Origin: JBNNGK01 sp050268245
GTDB taxonomy: Bacteria > Pseudomonadota > Gammaproteobacteria > Enterobacterales > Enterobacteriaceae
Reading direction: 5' to 3'
Length of the DNA stretch: 64,000 nucleotides
NCBI RefSeq assembly: GCF_050268245.1
Contig: NZ_JBNNGK010000007.1
Coordinates: 62,001 to 126,000 of the forward strand
In this document: piece after piece, positions 35,400-44,227 of the stretch
Layout of the letters: the number at the start of each line of letters is the position of its first letter
Numbering within the stretch: the stretch's first letter is position 1
Position numbers and translations under genes: made by a program
Notes under the pieces: model-generated
What the model was told of the DNA's origin: nothing
Seen by the model: only the letters and a program-made list of their open reading frames with translations
Databases searched by the model: none

Positions 35400-36173
35400 C
35401 TAGGCGCGGCGAAAACGTTCAGGCGTGGTTCCGGCAATTTGCTGGAACATGACAATAAACGCCGAAGCCGAACTGTAACCCACCTCCAACGCCACTTCTT
35501 GCACGGTATGGCCTTTTTCCAGCAGCGAGATGGCATGCAAAAATCGCAGCCGCTGCCGCCATTCGCTGAATGACATGCCCAATTCTTGCTGACAACGGCG
35601 CGATAACGTGCGCTCGGTGGTATAGACCCGGCGCGCCCAAGCCGCGAGCGAAGCGTTGTCCGACGGGCAGCGCTCTAGCGCCTGTAGCACCGGGCCTAGG
35701 AACTTATCCTGCGAGGTAGGCAAATAAGTTTGTTGCACCGGTGACTGATGCAGTTGATCGATCAACACCCGGCACAGCCGCAAATCGGCTTTGGTTTGTG
35801 GCACCAGCATCTTACGCAGCAAACAGTCGTCAACAATCGCGCTGAACACTGGCGACACGTGCAGCAAGCACGCCTGCGAAGGCAGCGTGCCGCACAAGCG
35901 TTGAGCAATATTGACGGTACGAAATAGCACCGGTTTACGATTATAGCTGGAGTGTTCTACCCCCGGCGGCAGCCAAACGGCAAACTCGGGCGGTGCCAAA
36001 AAACGTTGCCCGGTAATGTTTAACGCGATCACGCCATTTTTCACGCAAATCACCTGCCCCCACGCGTGGCTATGCGGCGCGTATTCGGTATCGGCGTTGG
36101 TTTCTTCACAGCGGAAAAACAGAGTGCGCGGCGCATCCACGCCGGAAGTCGGATAATTACGTGTTTCGGCCAT
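35400..36173 (-). CDS. AraC-family transcriptional regulator
   Basis: A 257-residue regulator with an N-terminal cupin sensing domain (about 20-90, with HSHAWGQVICVKNGV) and a C-terminal double helix-turn-helix (about 165-255, with ASLAAWARRVYTTERTLSRR and the second HTH VQEVALEVGYSSASAFIVMF). The layout resembles E. coli NimR (YeaM) and related exporters' regulators. It is divergent from the EamA transporter at 36283 across a 109-bp region, so it is likely its local regulator. The ligand is unknown. Confidence 0.88.
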   Translation of the reverse strand: MAETRNYPTSGVDAPRTLFFRCEETNADTEYAPHSHAWGQVICVKNGVIALNITGQRFLAPPEFAVWLPPGVEHSSYNRKPVLFRTVNIAQRLCGTLPSQACLLHVSPVFSAIVDDCLLRKMLVPQTKADLRLCRVLIDQLHQSPVQQTYLPTSQDKFLGPVLQALERCPSDNASLAAWARRVYTTERTLSRRCQQELGMSFSEWRQRLRFLHAISLLEKGHTVQEVALEVGYSSASAFIVMFQQIAGTTPERFRRA

Positions 36174-36282
36174 GGCAAAAGTTGTCTTAATTTCGGTAAA
36201 TAATGTCTGATTATCACTATATATAACAAACCAGACACGCGTAAACTAGCCAATATCTTGCTTGTTGTTGAGAATGATTATC

Positions 36283-37200
36283 ATGAACGTACTTTTTCCG
36301 TTAATGGCGGTGTTGATCTGGTCGATCAACGCCGTGGTTAGCAAAGCCTCTGCGTCCGCCATCGATCCGGCCGCTATTTCCTTCTACCGTTGGTTACTGG
36401 CGTTAATCACCCTAACGCCGTTTGTCTTACCGGGTGTCATCCGCAACTGGCAAGCGATTCGTGCCAATTGCGGGAAACTATTGATCCTCGGCCTGCTCGG
36501 TATGGTGCTGTATCAAAGCCTGGCCTATTACGCCGCCCACAGCGTCAGTGCGCTGTTTATGGGCATCCTCAACTCATTGATTCCGTTGCTCACAGTGCTG
36601 ATCAGCATCTGGCTATTACGCGTGGTGCCAACGGTGGGCATTGCCATCGGCGGTATACTGTCGCTGGTCGGGCTTATCTGGTTAGTCAGTAGTGGGCAGC
36701 CGGGGCAACTGCTGCAACACGGCATCGGGAAAGGTGAATTGATGATGTTCGCCGCGTCGGCATCCTATGCGCTCTATGGCGTATTGACCAAACGTTGGGC
36801 TATCGCCCTGCCGAACTGGCAATCTTTGTATGTGCAAATTCTGTTCGGCGTACTGTTATTGCTGCCTAACTTCCTACTGGCACCCAATGTTGAACTCAAC
36901 GGACAAAACATACCGCTGGTGTTGTTTGCCGGTATTCCCGCTTCCATCATCGCGCCATTTTTGTGGATCCAAGGCGTGATGCGTCTGGGTGCCAATACTG
37001 CGTCAATATTTATGAATCTGGCTCCGGTATTTACCGCGATTATTGCCGTACTGTTCCTGCATGAGCATTTGCACAGTTATCACCTGATCGGTGGCGGTAT
37101 TACGTTGCTCGGAGTGATTCTGTCGCAACGCTTGCGCACCCCGCTTGGGGGGAAAAAACCGCTGACATCGCCCTCCGTAGAGCGCGTAAACGAGCGCTAG
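36283..37200 (+). CDS. EamA/DMT-family transporter
   Basis: A 305-residue inner-membrane protein with ten predicted membrane segments made of two EamA repeats (about 5-135 and 150-285), typical of drug/metabolite exporters. The start chosen is the ATG at 36283 (MNVLFPLMAVLIWSINAVVSK); ATG 36274 is an alternative. The polar C-terminal tail (GGKKPLTSPSVERVNER) is cytoplasmic. The divergent AraC-type gene suggests inducible export of a metabolite or toxicant; no substrate can be named. Confidence 0.88.
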   Translation: MNVLFPLMAVLIWSINAVVSKASASAIDPAAISFYRWLLALITLTPFVLPGVIRNWQAIRANCGKLLILGLLGMVLYQSLAYYAAHSVSALFMGILNSLIPLLTVLISIWLLRVVPTVGIAIGGILSLVGLIWLVSSGQPGQLLQHGIGKGELMMFAASASYALYGVLTKRWAIALPNWQSLYVQILFGVLLLLPNFLLAPNVELNGQNIPLVLFAGIPASIIAPFLWIQGVMRLGANTASIFMNLAPVFTAIIAVLFLHEHLHSYHLIGGGITLLGVILSQRLRTPLGGKKPLTSPSVERVNER

Positions 37201-37230
37201 AACTCAGCGCCTTTTATCAGCGCCAGTCAG

Positions 37231-37264
37231 CTCACACAGGCCAAGTCAGTTTGGCCTGTGTGAG
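37231..37264. terminator. Perfect 14-bp hairpin between convergent genes
   Basis: CTCACACAGGCCAA (37231-37244) and TTGGCCTGTGTGAG (37251-37264), six-base loop, between the EamA gene and tctE. There is no T-tract, but the long perfect stem between converging genes fits a bidirectional 3'-end structure. Confidence 0.7.
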
Positions 37265-37267
37265 CGT

Positions 37268-38686
37268 TCAAGATAATAAAGCAAAGCGTATCCGCACCAG
37301 TAAACCGCCTAACGCCTCCGAAACCAACAGTTCCGGGCGGGTACCATGATAAGACGAAATATCTTTAACCAACGCCAACCCCAACCCGGCCCCCGGCTGC
37401 GCGCCCGCGTTATCCAATCGATAGAACGGTTGCAACGCCTGTAACCTATCTTCCTTGGCAATACCCGGGCCGCTATCTTCGATTTCCAACACGCATGTGC
37501 CCTGTAGTTGACTCATCCGCAATCGCGCAGTGACGACGCCATTGTCCGGCGTATATTTCAACGCGTTGTCCAGCAGATTCGCGCACATTTCCGTCAGCAA
37601 CACCGCCTCACCGCCGATGCGACATATCGCCTCGCCTTCGTAGCCCAAATCAATCTGTTTGCTGCGTGCCTGCGGTAAACGCGAGAAGCAGGCATCACGT
37701 AGCAATTGCGCTAAATCCACCGGCGGGAATCGGCGTTCGGTCTGGTGTTCATGCGCTTTCAGCCGTGACAGATGTAACAGGCGATCGGTCAGCGCCACGG
37801 TGTTATCCAGCGTTTGGCGCATCGCCAACAGACTTTCGCGCCACTGCTCTGGCCGTTCACTGGCCAACGCCACACCGACCTGCGTTTTCAATACTGCCAG
37901 CGGTGTACGCAACTGATGCGAAGCATCTGCGCTAAAGCGCTCCTGACGCGCCACCATCAGCCGCAGCCGTTCGATATATCGGTTGAAGGCTAATAACAGG
38001 GGTTGCATCTCTGACCACGGCAACACATTGGGTAGCGGCGTCAACTCTCCGGGATCGCGGCGCAGCATAATGCCTGATAATTTACGCAACGGTTTCAGCA
38101 GCTTTTTCAACAATACGAAAGCTAATAGCAGCGTTAATACCACCACCGCTCCCTGGCTTATCAATGCGGCCAGCATCATTTGACGCGCCAGGTATTTACG
38201 CGACTCCAACGTTTCCGCCACCAGAATCATCGCCATTCCCATGACACCCGATTCGTTAATCGGCTGATAAAACGCCGCAACGCGAAGAGGCTGCCCCAAA
38301 TAATCGGCATCGTAAAAATGCACTAATGCAGGATACAGCGTGGAACGCGGAATATTTTTCGGTGGTAAGGGGAGATCGTTATATCCCGAGAGGGTTTTTC
38401 CCTCGGGCGAGATCACCTCGTAATACAGCCGATCATTCATGTTGCGCTCGAAGCTGTCGAGCACCACATAGGGCACGTCCACCACCAGCCGCCCCTCTCT
38501 TACCACCAGCCGCTCGGCGACGGTGCGCGCCGATGCAAGCAGTGTGCGATCGTAGGCCAGCGTGGCGGCGCTCATGGCGCTGAAATAATGGGTATAAATC
38601 GAGATGCCGCCCAATACCGTCAGCGGCAGACCAAAGAACAGTAGCAATTGGTAAAATAGCGAACGCGGCGGGTTAAACCACTTCAT
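37268..38686 (-). CDS. tctE: Sensor histidine kinase TctE
   Basis: A 472-residue sensor kinase. Membrane segments at about 13-33 and 170-192 enclose a periplasmic sensing domain (about 35-168); HAMP-like linker, then HisKA with His257 in SADASHQLRTPLAVLK, then the HATPase domain with N-box EMCANLLDNALKYT, DSGPGIA and GLGLALVK. It matches TctE, the kinase that activates tricarboxylate uptake in Salmonella. Overlaps the end of tctD by 14 bases; divergent from tctC. Confidence 0.92.
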   Translation of the reverse strand: MKWFNPPRSLFYQLLLFFGLPLTVLGGISIYTHYFSAMSAATLAYDRTLLASARTVAERLVVREGRLVVDVPYVVLDSFERNMNDRLYYEVISPEGKTLSGYNDLPLPPKNIPRSTLYPALVHFYDADYLGQPLRVAAFYQPINESGVMGMAMILVAETLESRKYLARQMMLAALISQGAVVVLTLLLAFVLLKKLLKPLRKLSGIMLRRDPGELTPLPNVLPWSEMQPLLLAFNRYIERLRLMVARQERFSADASHQLRTPLAVLKTQVGVALASERPEQWRESLLAMRQTLDNTVALTDRLLHLSRLKAHEHQTERRFPPVDLAQLLRDACFSRLPQARSKQIDLGYEGEAICRIGGEAVLLTEMCANLLDNALKYTPDNGVVTARLRMSQLQGTCVLEIEDSGPGIAKEDRLQALQPFYRLDNAGAQPGAGLGLALVKDISSYHGTRPELLVSEALGGLLVRIRFALLS

Positions 38687-39347
38687 TCATCAGCTCCAGG
38701 CTGTAACCCAAGCCGCGCAGCGTCACAATTGCCACGTTGCTACCGTGTAATTTTTTGCGCACCCGATGGACATACAGCTCGATACTCTCAGGATTTGCCT
38801 CATCGGAGAGGGTGAACACCTGCTCAAACAGTTGCTGCTTGGCGACCGGCCGGCCACGTCGATGGATCAAGGTGGTGAGCACCGCGAGCTCACGCGGCGT
38901 CAACGCCAGCGGTTTATCATCCAGCAAAAAGTAGCCTTCATCATGATAGGTCAATGCACCAAATTGCAACGCTTGTTGGGTTACCCCCACGCTGCGACGT
39001 AACAACGCACGGATGCGTGCCTCCAGTTCGTCCAGTTCGAACGGTTTGGTGAGATAATCGTCAGCCCCCAGATTTAATCCTTTGACCCGATCGGCGACGT
39101 CCGTTCTGGCCGTCAACAGCAAAACCGGCAACCCTTGCCCGCGTTTACGCAGCCGCGCCAGCAAATCCAGCCCATTCAAACGCGGCAGTGCGACATCCAA
39201 CACCACCAGCGCGTAACGCTCGTTTAATAGCAGATGGTCAGCGGCCAGCCCATCGGCCGCGACATCGACGGCAAACCCGGCGCCGGTCAGCGCCTTTTGC
39301 AACCAATGCGATAACTCGGGGTGATCCTCGACTAACAAGAGACGCAT
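38673..39347 (-). CDS. tctD: Response regulator TctD
   Basis: A 224-residue OmpR/PhoB-family response regulator. The receiver domain (1-115) has the acidic pair VEDHPE, phospho-acceptor Asp51 (VVLDVALPRLNGLD) and the conserved Lys of YLTKPFELDELEARI; the winged helix DNA-binding domain (about 130-220) includes LTPRELAVLTTLIHRRG. It works with TctE to switch on tctCBA. The divergent promoter has a direct repeat suitable for such a regulator. Confidence 0.94.
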   Translation of the reverse strand: MRLLLVEDHPELSHWLQKALTGAGFAVDVAADGLAADHLLLNERYALVVLDVALPRLNGLDLLARLRKRGQGLPVLLLTARTDVADRVKGLNLGADDYLTKPFELDELEARIRALLRRSVGVTQQALQFGALTYHDEGYFLLDDKPLALTPRELAVLTTLIHRRGRPVAKQQLFEQVFTLSDEANPESIELYVHRVRKKLHGSNVAIVTLRGLGYSLELMNEVV

Positions 39348-39375
39348 ATCACATCCTGTAAACTTTTCCGCGTGC

Positions 39376-39394
39376 TGAAAGGTAAATGAAAGGT
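39376..39394 (+). promoter_or_regulatory. Candidate TctD-binding direct repeat
   Basis: TGAAAGGT at 39376-39383 and again at 39387-39394, spaced 11 bp (one helical turn), in the tctD-tctC divergent promoter. OmpR-family regulators bind such tandem repeats. The assignment to TctD is an inference. Confidence 0.5.
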
Positions 39395-39470
39395 TGATGT
39401 TTTAACAATTTAGCAACCCCGTGTCAGCGGGGATTCTCACAGTCTGAAAGAAAATACCTAGGGGAAGGCA

Positions 39471-40451
39471 ATGAAAAAAATAATTACCCGTACTCTGACC
39501 GCCACCGCGCTGCTGCTGGCAGCTAACCAGGCATTTGCCCTCGATGCACCCAATCGTACCGAATGTATCGCACCAGCTAAACCCGGCGGCGGTTTCGATC
39601 TGACCTGTAAATTGATTCAGGTTTCACTACAGGAAACCAAAGCCATCGACAAGCCAATGCGCGTAACTTACATGCCCGGTGGCGTCGGCGCCGTCGCCTA
39701 TAATGCCATCGTGGCACAGCGCCCGGCTGAGTTTGGCACGGTGGTCGCGTTCTCTGGCGGCTCATTGTTAAACCTGTCACAAGGTAAATTTGGCCGCTAC
39801 GGCGTGGATGATGTGAAATGGCTGGCGGCCGTAGGCACCGACTACGGCATGATTGCAGTTCGCGCCGACTCACCGTATCACTCCCTTAAGGATCTGATGG
39901 AGGCGTTTAAAAAAGATCCGAACAGCGTGGTATTCGGTGCCGGTGCGTCAATCGGTAGCCAAGATTGGATGAAAACAGCGCTGTTGGCACGCGAGGTGGG
40001 CATCGATCCCCACAAAATGCGTTATGTGGCGTTTGAAGGCGGCGGCGAACCCGTCACGGCGCTGCTGGGCAATCATATCCAAGCCGTCTCCGGCGATCTG
40101 AGCGAAATGGTGCCCTACCTGCAAGGCGATAAAATCCGTGTGTTAGCGGTATATGCCGAGCAGCGTCTGCCGGGTCAACTGTCTGGCGTCCCTACCGCCA
40201 AAGAGCAGGGGTACAATCTGGTGTGGCCGGTGATTCGCGGCTTCTACCTTGGGCCCAAAGTCAGTGATGAGGAGTATCAATGGTGGAGCGACACCTTCAC
40301 CAAACTGGCCCAAACCGAGGAATTTAAAAAGCAGCGTGATATGCGCGGTTTGTTCGAATTCAACCTAACCGGTAAAGAACTGGATGCCTACGTGAAGAAT
40401 CAGGTCAATCAATATCGCGAACAGGCGAAAGCCTTCGGCCTGGCCAAATAA
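39471..40451 (+). CDS. tctC: Tricarboxylate-binding periplasmic protein TctC
   Basis: A 326-residue solute-binding protein of the TTT (tripartite tricarboxylate transporter) family. Signal peptide about residues 1-23 (cleavage at QAFA), mature protein beginning LDAPNRTECIAPAKPGGGFD; the PGGGFDLTCKL and GGGEPVTALLGNHI loops contact the carboxylated ligand in this family. Carries citrate or related tricarboxylates to TctA-TctB. Strong ribosome-binding site AGGGGAAGG. First gene of tctCBA. Confidence 0.95.
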   Translation: MKKIITRTLTATALLLAANQAFALDAPNRTECIAPAKPGGGFDLTCKLIQVSLQETKAIDKPMRVTYMPGGVGAVAYNAIVAQRPAEFGTVVAFSGGSLLNLSQGKFGRYGVDDVKWLAAVGTDYGMIAVRADSPYHSLKDLMEAFKKDPNSVVFGAGASIGSQDWMKTALLAREVGIDPHKMRYVAFEGGGEPVTALLGNHIQAVSGDLSEMVPYLQGDKIRVLAVYAEQRLPGQLSGVPTAKEQGYNLVWPVIRGFYLGPKVSDEEYQWWSDTFTKLAQTEEFKKQRDMRGLFEFNLTGKELDAYVKNQVNQYREQAKAFGLAK

Positions 40452-40466
40452 TCTCGGGGGCATACC

Positions 40467-40898
40467 ATGAGCGATCGTATTTTTGCCGTACTGTGGCTGC
40501 TGCTGTGCATCGGCGGCCTGTTTATCGGTTGGGGGATCCAAAGCGAATACAGCTATGAACCGTTGGGGCCACGCCCTTTCCCATTGGTTATTCTCAGCTT
40601 GATGATCGTGTGTGCCGTGCTGTTGCTATTTCGCCGTCCGCAGCGGATTACATGGCCACATCACACCGTGTTGCGGCGGCTGTTAGTGCTGGTAATTACG
40701 CTGGTGTTGTATGCCTGGGGGTTCGAATGGCTGGGGTTTCCTCTGGCGACCGCCCTGCTGACTTTCAGTATCGCGTTGCTGTTTAACGCAAGCGGGTTGG
40801 CTGCCGGTATTTCTGGTGCGGTGTTGGGCGTTGCGCTGTATTTCGCCTTTGACCGCTTACTTGATGTCACACTGCCGCTCGGCATTTGGCTGAGCTAA
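40467..40898 (+). CDS. tctB: Small membrane subunit of the tricarboxylate transporter TctB
   Basis: A 143-residue protein with four predicted membrane helices, the small subunit of the TTT transporter. Begins 15 bp after tctC with GGGGG upstream. Partner of the large subunit TctA in the inner membrane. The next gene starts 11 bp after its stop. Confidence 0.92.
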   Translation: MSDRIFAVLWLLLCIGGLFIGWGIQSEYSYEPLGPRPFPLVILSLMIVCAVLLLFRRPQRITWPHHTVLRRLLVLVITLVLYAWGFEWLGFPLATALLTFSIALLFNASGLAAGISGAVLGVALYFAFDRLLDVTLPLGIWLS

Positions 40899-40909
40899 CG
40901 GGGACGATG

Positions 40910-42433
40910 ATGGAAACCTGGATGTATTTATCTCAAGGGTTTGAGGTGGCGTTAATTCCACAGAACCTGATGATTGCCCTCATCGGCTGTTTTATTGGCA
41001 CCATCGTCGGCTTACTGCCGGGTTTAGGGCCGATTAACGGCGTGGCGATTTTGCTCCCGCTGGCATTTGCGCTGAAATTGCCGGCAGAGTCCGCATTAAT
41101 TTTACTGGCAACGGTCTATATCGGCTGCGAGTATGGGGGACGAATTTCCTCAATACTGCTCAATGTGCCAGGAGATGCTGCCGCCATTATGACCGCGATG
41201 GACGGTTACCCAATGGCACAGCAAGGCCGCGCAGGTGTCGCTTTGTCGATGTCGGCGGTCAGTTCATTTATTGGTTCAATCATTGCCATCAGCGGTATTA
41301 TCCTGTTTGCCCCCCTGCTGGCGCGCTGGTCACTGGCGTTTGGTCCGGCGGAATACTTCGCGCTGATGGTCTTTGCTATCGCCTGTTTAGGCAGCATGAT
41401 GAGCCAAAACCCACTGAAGTCGCTGCTGGCCGCGCTGATCGGCCTTGGGCTGGCAACGGTGGGGGTTGATGCTAACACCGGCGTTTACCGTTTCACCTTC
41501 GACAGCGTACACCTTTCCGACGGCATTCAGTTTATCGTGGTAGTCATTGGCCTGTTCTCGGTCAGCGAAATATTGCTGATGTTGGAAGGCACTAGCGGCG
41601 GTCAAAAACTGGTGCGTAAAACCGGCCGTCTGCTGTTCAATCGCAAAGAAGCCGCCGAGTGTGTTGGCCCGACGCTGCGTTCATCGGTGGTAGGATTCTT
41701 CGTCGGTATTTTGCCCGGAGCCGGGGCAACGATTGCCAGCGCACTGACCTACATGACCGAGAAGAAAATCAGCGGCAACAGCGAGACTTTCGGTAAAGGT
41801 GACATCCGTGGCGTCGCCGCACCCGAGGCGGCCAACAATGCGTCAGCCTGTGGTTCGTTTATTCCCATGCTAACGCTGGGTGTACCGGGTTCCGGCACCA
41901 CAGCGGTGATGATGGGGGCATTGACGCTCTATAACATCACGCCAGGGCCTGCGATGTTTACCGAGCAGCCAGATATCGTTTGGGGGCTGATTGCGGCACT
42001 GTTGATCGCTAACGTCATGCTGTTGATCATGAACATTCCGCTGATTGGGTTGTTCACCCGTATGCTGACCATTCCACTCTGGTTCCTGGTTCCGGCGATT
42101 GCCGCCGTATCCGCGGTGGGCGTGTATGCCGTTCACAGCACCACATTCGACTTACTGTTGATGGTCGGGTTAGGGGTATTCGGCTATATATTGCGCAAGA
42201 TGCACTTCCCGATGTCGCCGCTGATTCTCGGCTTCGTTTTGGGGGAGTTATTGGAGCAAAACCTGCGGCGCGCTTTGTCAATCAGCAATGGTAATTTTGG
42301 CATTCTGTGGAGCAGCAGTATTGCGCAAAGCTTATTGGTGCTGGCAGTCGCGATACTGATTTTACCGCCGATACTGCGCAAGCTGCGTAAACACCGTAGC
42401 CGCACGGTAGAAGCGGCCAAAGCCAAGCCATAA
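40910..42433 (+). CDS. tctA: Large membrane subunit of the tricarboxylate transporter TctA
   Basis: A 507-residue polytopic protein (about eleven to twelve helices) nearly identical in plan to Salmonella TctA. Conserved segments include GLLPGLGPINGVAILLPL near the start, GVLPGAGATIAS-like LPGAGATIASALTYMTEKK, and PEAANNASACGSFIPMLTLG. The METW start at 40910 has GGGG six bases upstream; ATG 40907 is an alternative and the frame from 40886 is rejected. Last gene of tctCBA; repeat array 2 begins 27 bp after its stop. Confidence 0.95.
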   Translation: METWMYLSQGFEVALIPQNLMIALIGCFIGTIVGLLPGLGPINGVAILLPLAFALKLPAESALILLATVYIGCEYGGRISSILLNVPGDAAAIMTAMDGYPMAQQGRAGVALSMSAVSSFIGSIIAISGIILFAPLLARWSLAFGPAEYFALMVFAIACLGSMMSQNPLKSLLAALIGLGLATVGVDANTGVYRFTFDSVHLSDGIQFIVVVIGLFSVSEILLMLEGTSGGQKLVRKTGRLLFNRKEAAECVGPTLRSSVVGFFVGILPGAGATIASALTYMTEKKISGNSETFGKGDIRGVAAPEAANNASACGSFIPMLTLGVPGSGTTAVMMGALTLYNITPGPAMFTEQPDIVWGLIAALLIANVMLLIMNIPLIGLFTRMLTIPLWFLVPAIAAVSAVGVYAVHSTTFDLLLMVGLGVFGYILRKMHFPMSPLILGFVLGELLEQNLRRALSISNGNFGILWSSSIAQSLLVLAVAILILPPILRKLRKHRSRTVEAAKAKP

Positions 42434-42459
42434 TTCTGGGGCAACAGTGGTTAATTGAC

Positions 42460-43294
42460 GGGCGCGGCGTGCCGCGCCCCTACCATAAATCCGCACCGTG
42501 CTCGCACACCCTACCCGATACAACATTCACCGTAGTGGCCGGGCATGCCCGGCCTGTATTACATCTTCAACAGCCGTAAAATGGACGCAGCGTGCCACGC
42601 CCCTACCATAAAACCACACCGGGCTCGCACAGCCCAGCCGAGACAACATGCACCGTAGTGGCCGGGCATGCCCGGCCTGTATTGCATCTTCAACATCCAT
42701 AAACAGGGCGCGGCGTGCCACGCCCCTACCATAAATCCACACCCGTGCTCGCACACCCTACCCGATACAACATTCACCGTAGTGGCCGGGCATGCCCGGC
42801 CTGTATTACATCTTCAACATCCGTAAAATGGACGCAGCGTGCCACGCCCCTACCATAAATCCGCACCGTGCTCGCCCACCCCAGCCGAGACAACATTCAC
42901 CGTAGTGGCCGGGCATGCCCGGCCTGTCATGTATATTCAACAGCCGTAAAACGGGCGCGGCGTGCCACGCCCCTACCATAAATCCACACCGGGCTCGCAC
43001 ACCCTACCCGATACAACATTCACCGTAGTGGCCGGGCATGCCCGGCTGTCATGCATCTTCAACAGCCGTAAAACGGGCGCGGCGTGCCACGCCCCTACCA
43101 TAAAACCACACCGTGCTCGCACAGCCCAGCCGAGACAACATTCACCGTAGTGGCCGGGCATGCCCGGCCTGTATTGCATCTTCAACAGCCGTAAAACGGG
43201 CGCGGCGTGCCACGCCCCTACCATAAAACCACACCGTGCTCGCACAGCCCAGCCGAGACAACAATCATCGTAGTGGCCGGGCATGCCCGGCCTG
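42460..43294. repeat. Tandem array 2: seven paired-palindrome units of about 123 bp
   Basis: Units start at 42460, 42583, 42706, 42830, 42953, 43075 and 43198. Each has GGGCGCGGCGTGCCACGCCC (or the variant GGACGCAGCGTGCCACGCCC in units 2 and 4) ending in CTAC, a spacer of about 50 bp, then GTAG and the perfect palindrome GGCCGGGCATGCCCGGCC. Spacers fall into two kinds: CCCTACCCGATACAAC in units 1, 3, 5 and CCAGCCGAGACAAC in units 2, 4, 6, 7. The array fills the gap between convergent tctA and the acetyltransferase gene. No target-site or transposase is visible. Confidence 0.95.
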
Positions 43295-43327
43295 TATTGC
43301 GTATTCAGCATCTGCGAAAAATGGGTG

Positions 43328-43960
43328 TTACGGCTGGCGCAAAGACTCAACGGCTAACGTCAATGATGTCATATCATTACCTGTCAACAACGGCTGAAGA
43401 GTAGCAAATTGCGCCTCTGGCAGCGTATAAAGCCGCAGCGCCAACAGCCTTTCAATCGTCTTTTCGTCAAAGCGAGTACGAATGACCTTTGCCGGATTAC
43501 CGCCCACAATGGTATAGGGCGCTACATCCGTGGTCACCACACTGCCGGCCGCCACTACCGCACCTTCGCCAATCGTTACCCCTGGCATCAGCATCGCTCG
43601 CATTCCCAACCAACAACCATCACCTAAGACGGTATTCCCTTTGGGTAAATACGATTGCGCAATAGTTTCCATAAAGGGGTAAAGGCTAAACCAGTCGATA
43701 CGATGCGTATGGTTTCCCCCCATCAAAATGACGGCTTCTGCACCAATGCAGACATAATCACCAATGATTAATTGATCGATAACCCCTAACGGCTGCCAAC
43801 TCTGGCTAACGGCATCGCCGTGTAAATAACGCACGACCGACCGTTCAAAACCTTCATCCCAACAGTCGCTGTAATAACTGTGCGTTCCCTTAATGATGAT
43901 ATTCGGGTTGGTGACAGTTTGGTGCAATAATTCCGTTTTAGACCAGTGCTTTTCTGACAT
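43328..43960 (-). CDS. CatB-like (xenobiotic) hexapeptide acetyltransferase
   Basis: A 210-residue left-handed beta-helix acyltransferase of the XAT class, related to chloramphenicol acetyltransferase CatB and streptogramin acetyltransferases. Family marks: NPNIIIKGTHSYYSDC near the N-terminus, IGDYVCIGAEAVILMGGNHTHRIDW with the likely catalytic His86, repeated hexapeptides around LGDGCWLGMRAMLMPGVTIGEGAVVAAGS, and VGGNPAKVIRTRF. Transfers acetyl from acetyl-CoA to a hydroxyl acceptor; whether it confers drug resistance cannot be told from sequence. It ends 34 bp from array 2 and lies next to scsD. Confidence 0.87.
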   Translation of the reverse strand: MSEKHWSKTELLHQTVTNPNIIIKGTHSYYSDCWDEGFERSVVRYLHGDAVSQSWQPLGVIDQLIIGDYVCIGAEAVILMGGNHTHRIDWFSLYPFMETIAQSYLPKGNTVLGDGCWLGMRAMLMPGVTIGEGAVVAAGSVVTTDVAPYTIVGGNPAKVIRTRFDEKTIERLLALRLYTLPEAQFATLQPLLTGNDMTSLTLAVESLRQP

Positions 43961-44227
43961 GGCGTTTTCTCTTCATCAAAATAAAACCGCGCCACGGAAC
44001 GTAAGATCGGTGGCTGTATTTTCCGTTCAAAAAATACAGCCGAGTCGAGTAATTATTGCTCTTTTTAATCTGATATCAGGATTCATTCAATCCACCTTAT
44101 TAGCAAGGATAACGAAACATGTTGGCTGGTTATCCGCCCTATGATGCCGCTTCAACGCCACGTTCGCACTCGCCCATTTCTACCGGACGAGCGCGAAGAA
44201 CCTCAGCATGCCACGTAGAGTCTACCG

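Noticed and set aside
42460..43294. CRISPR array
   Set aside because: Repeats are 123 bp with near-identical spacers, and palindromes are arranged in opposed pairs; there are no unique spacers and no cas genes.
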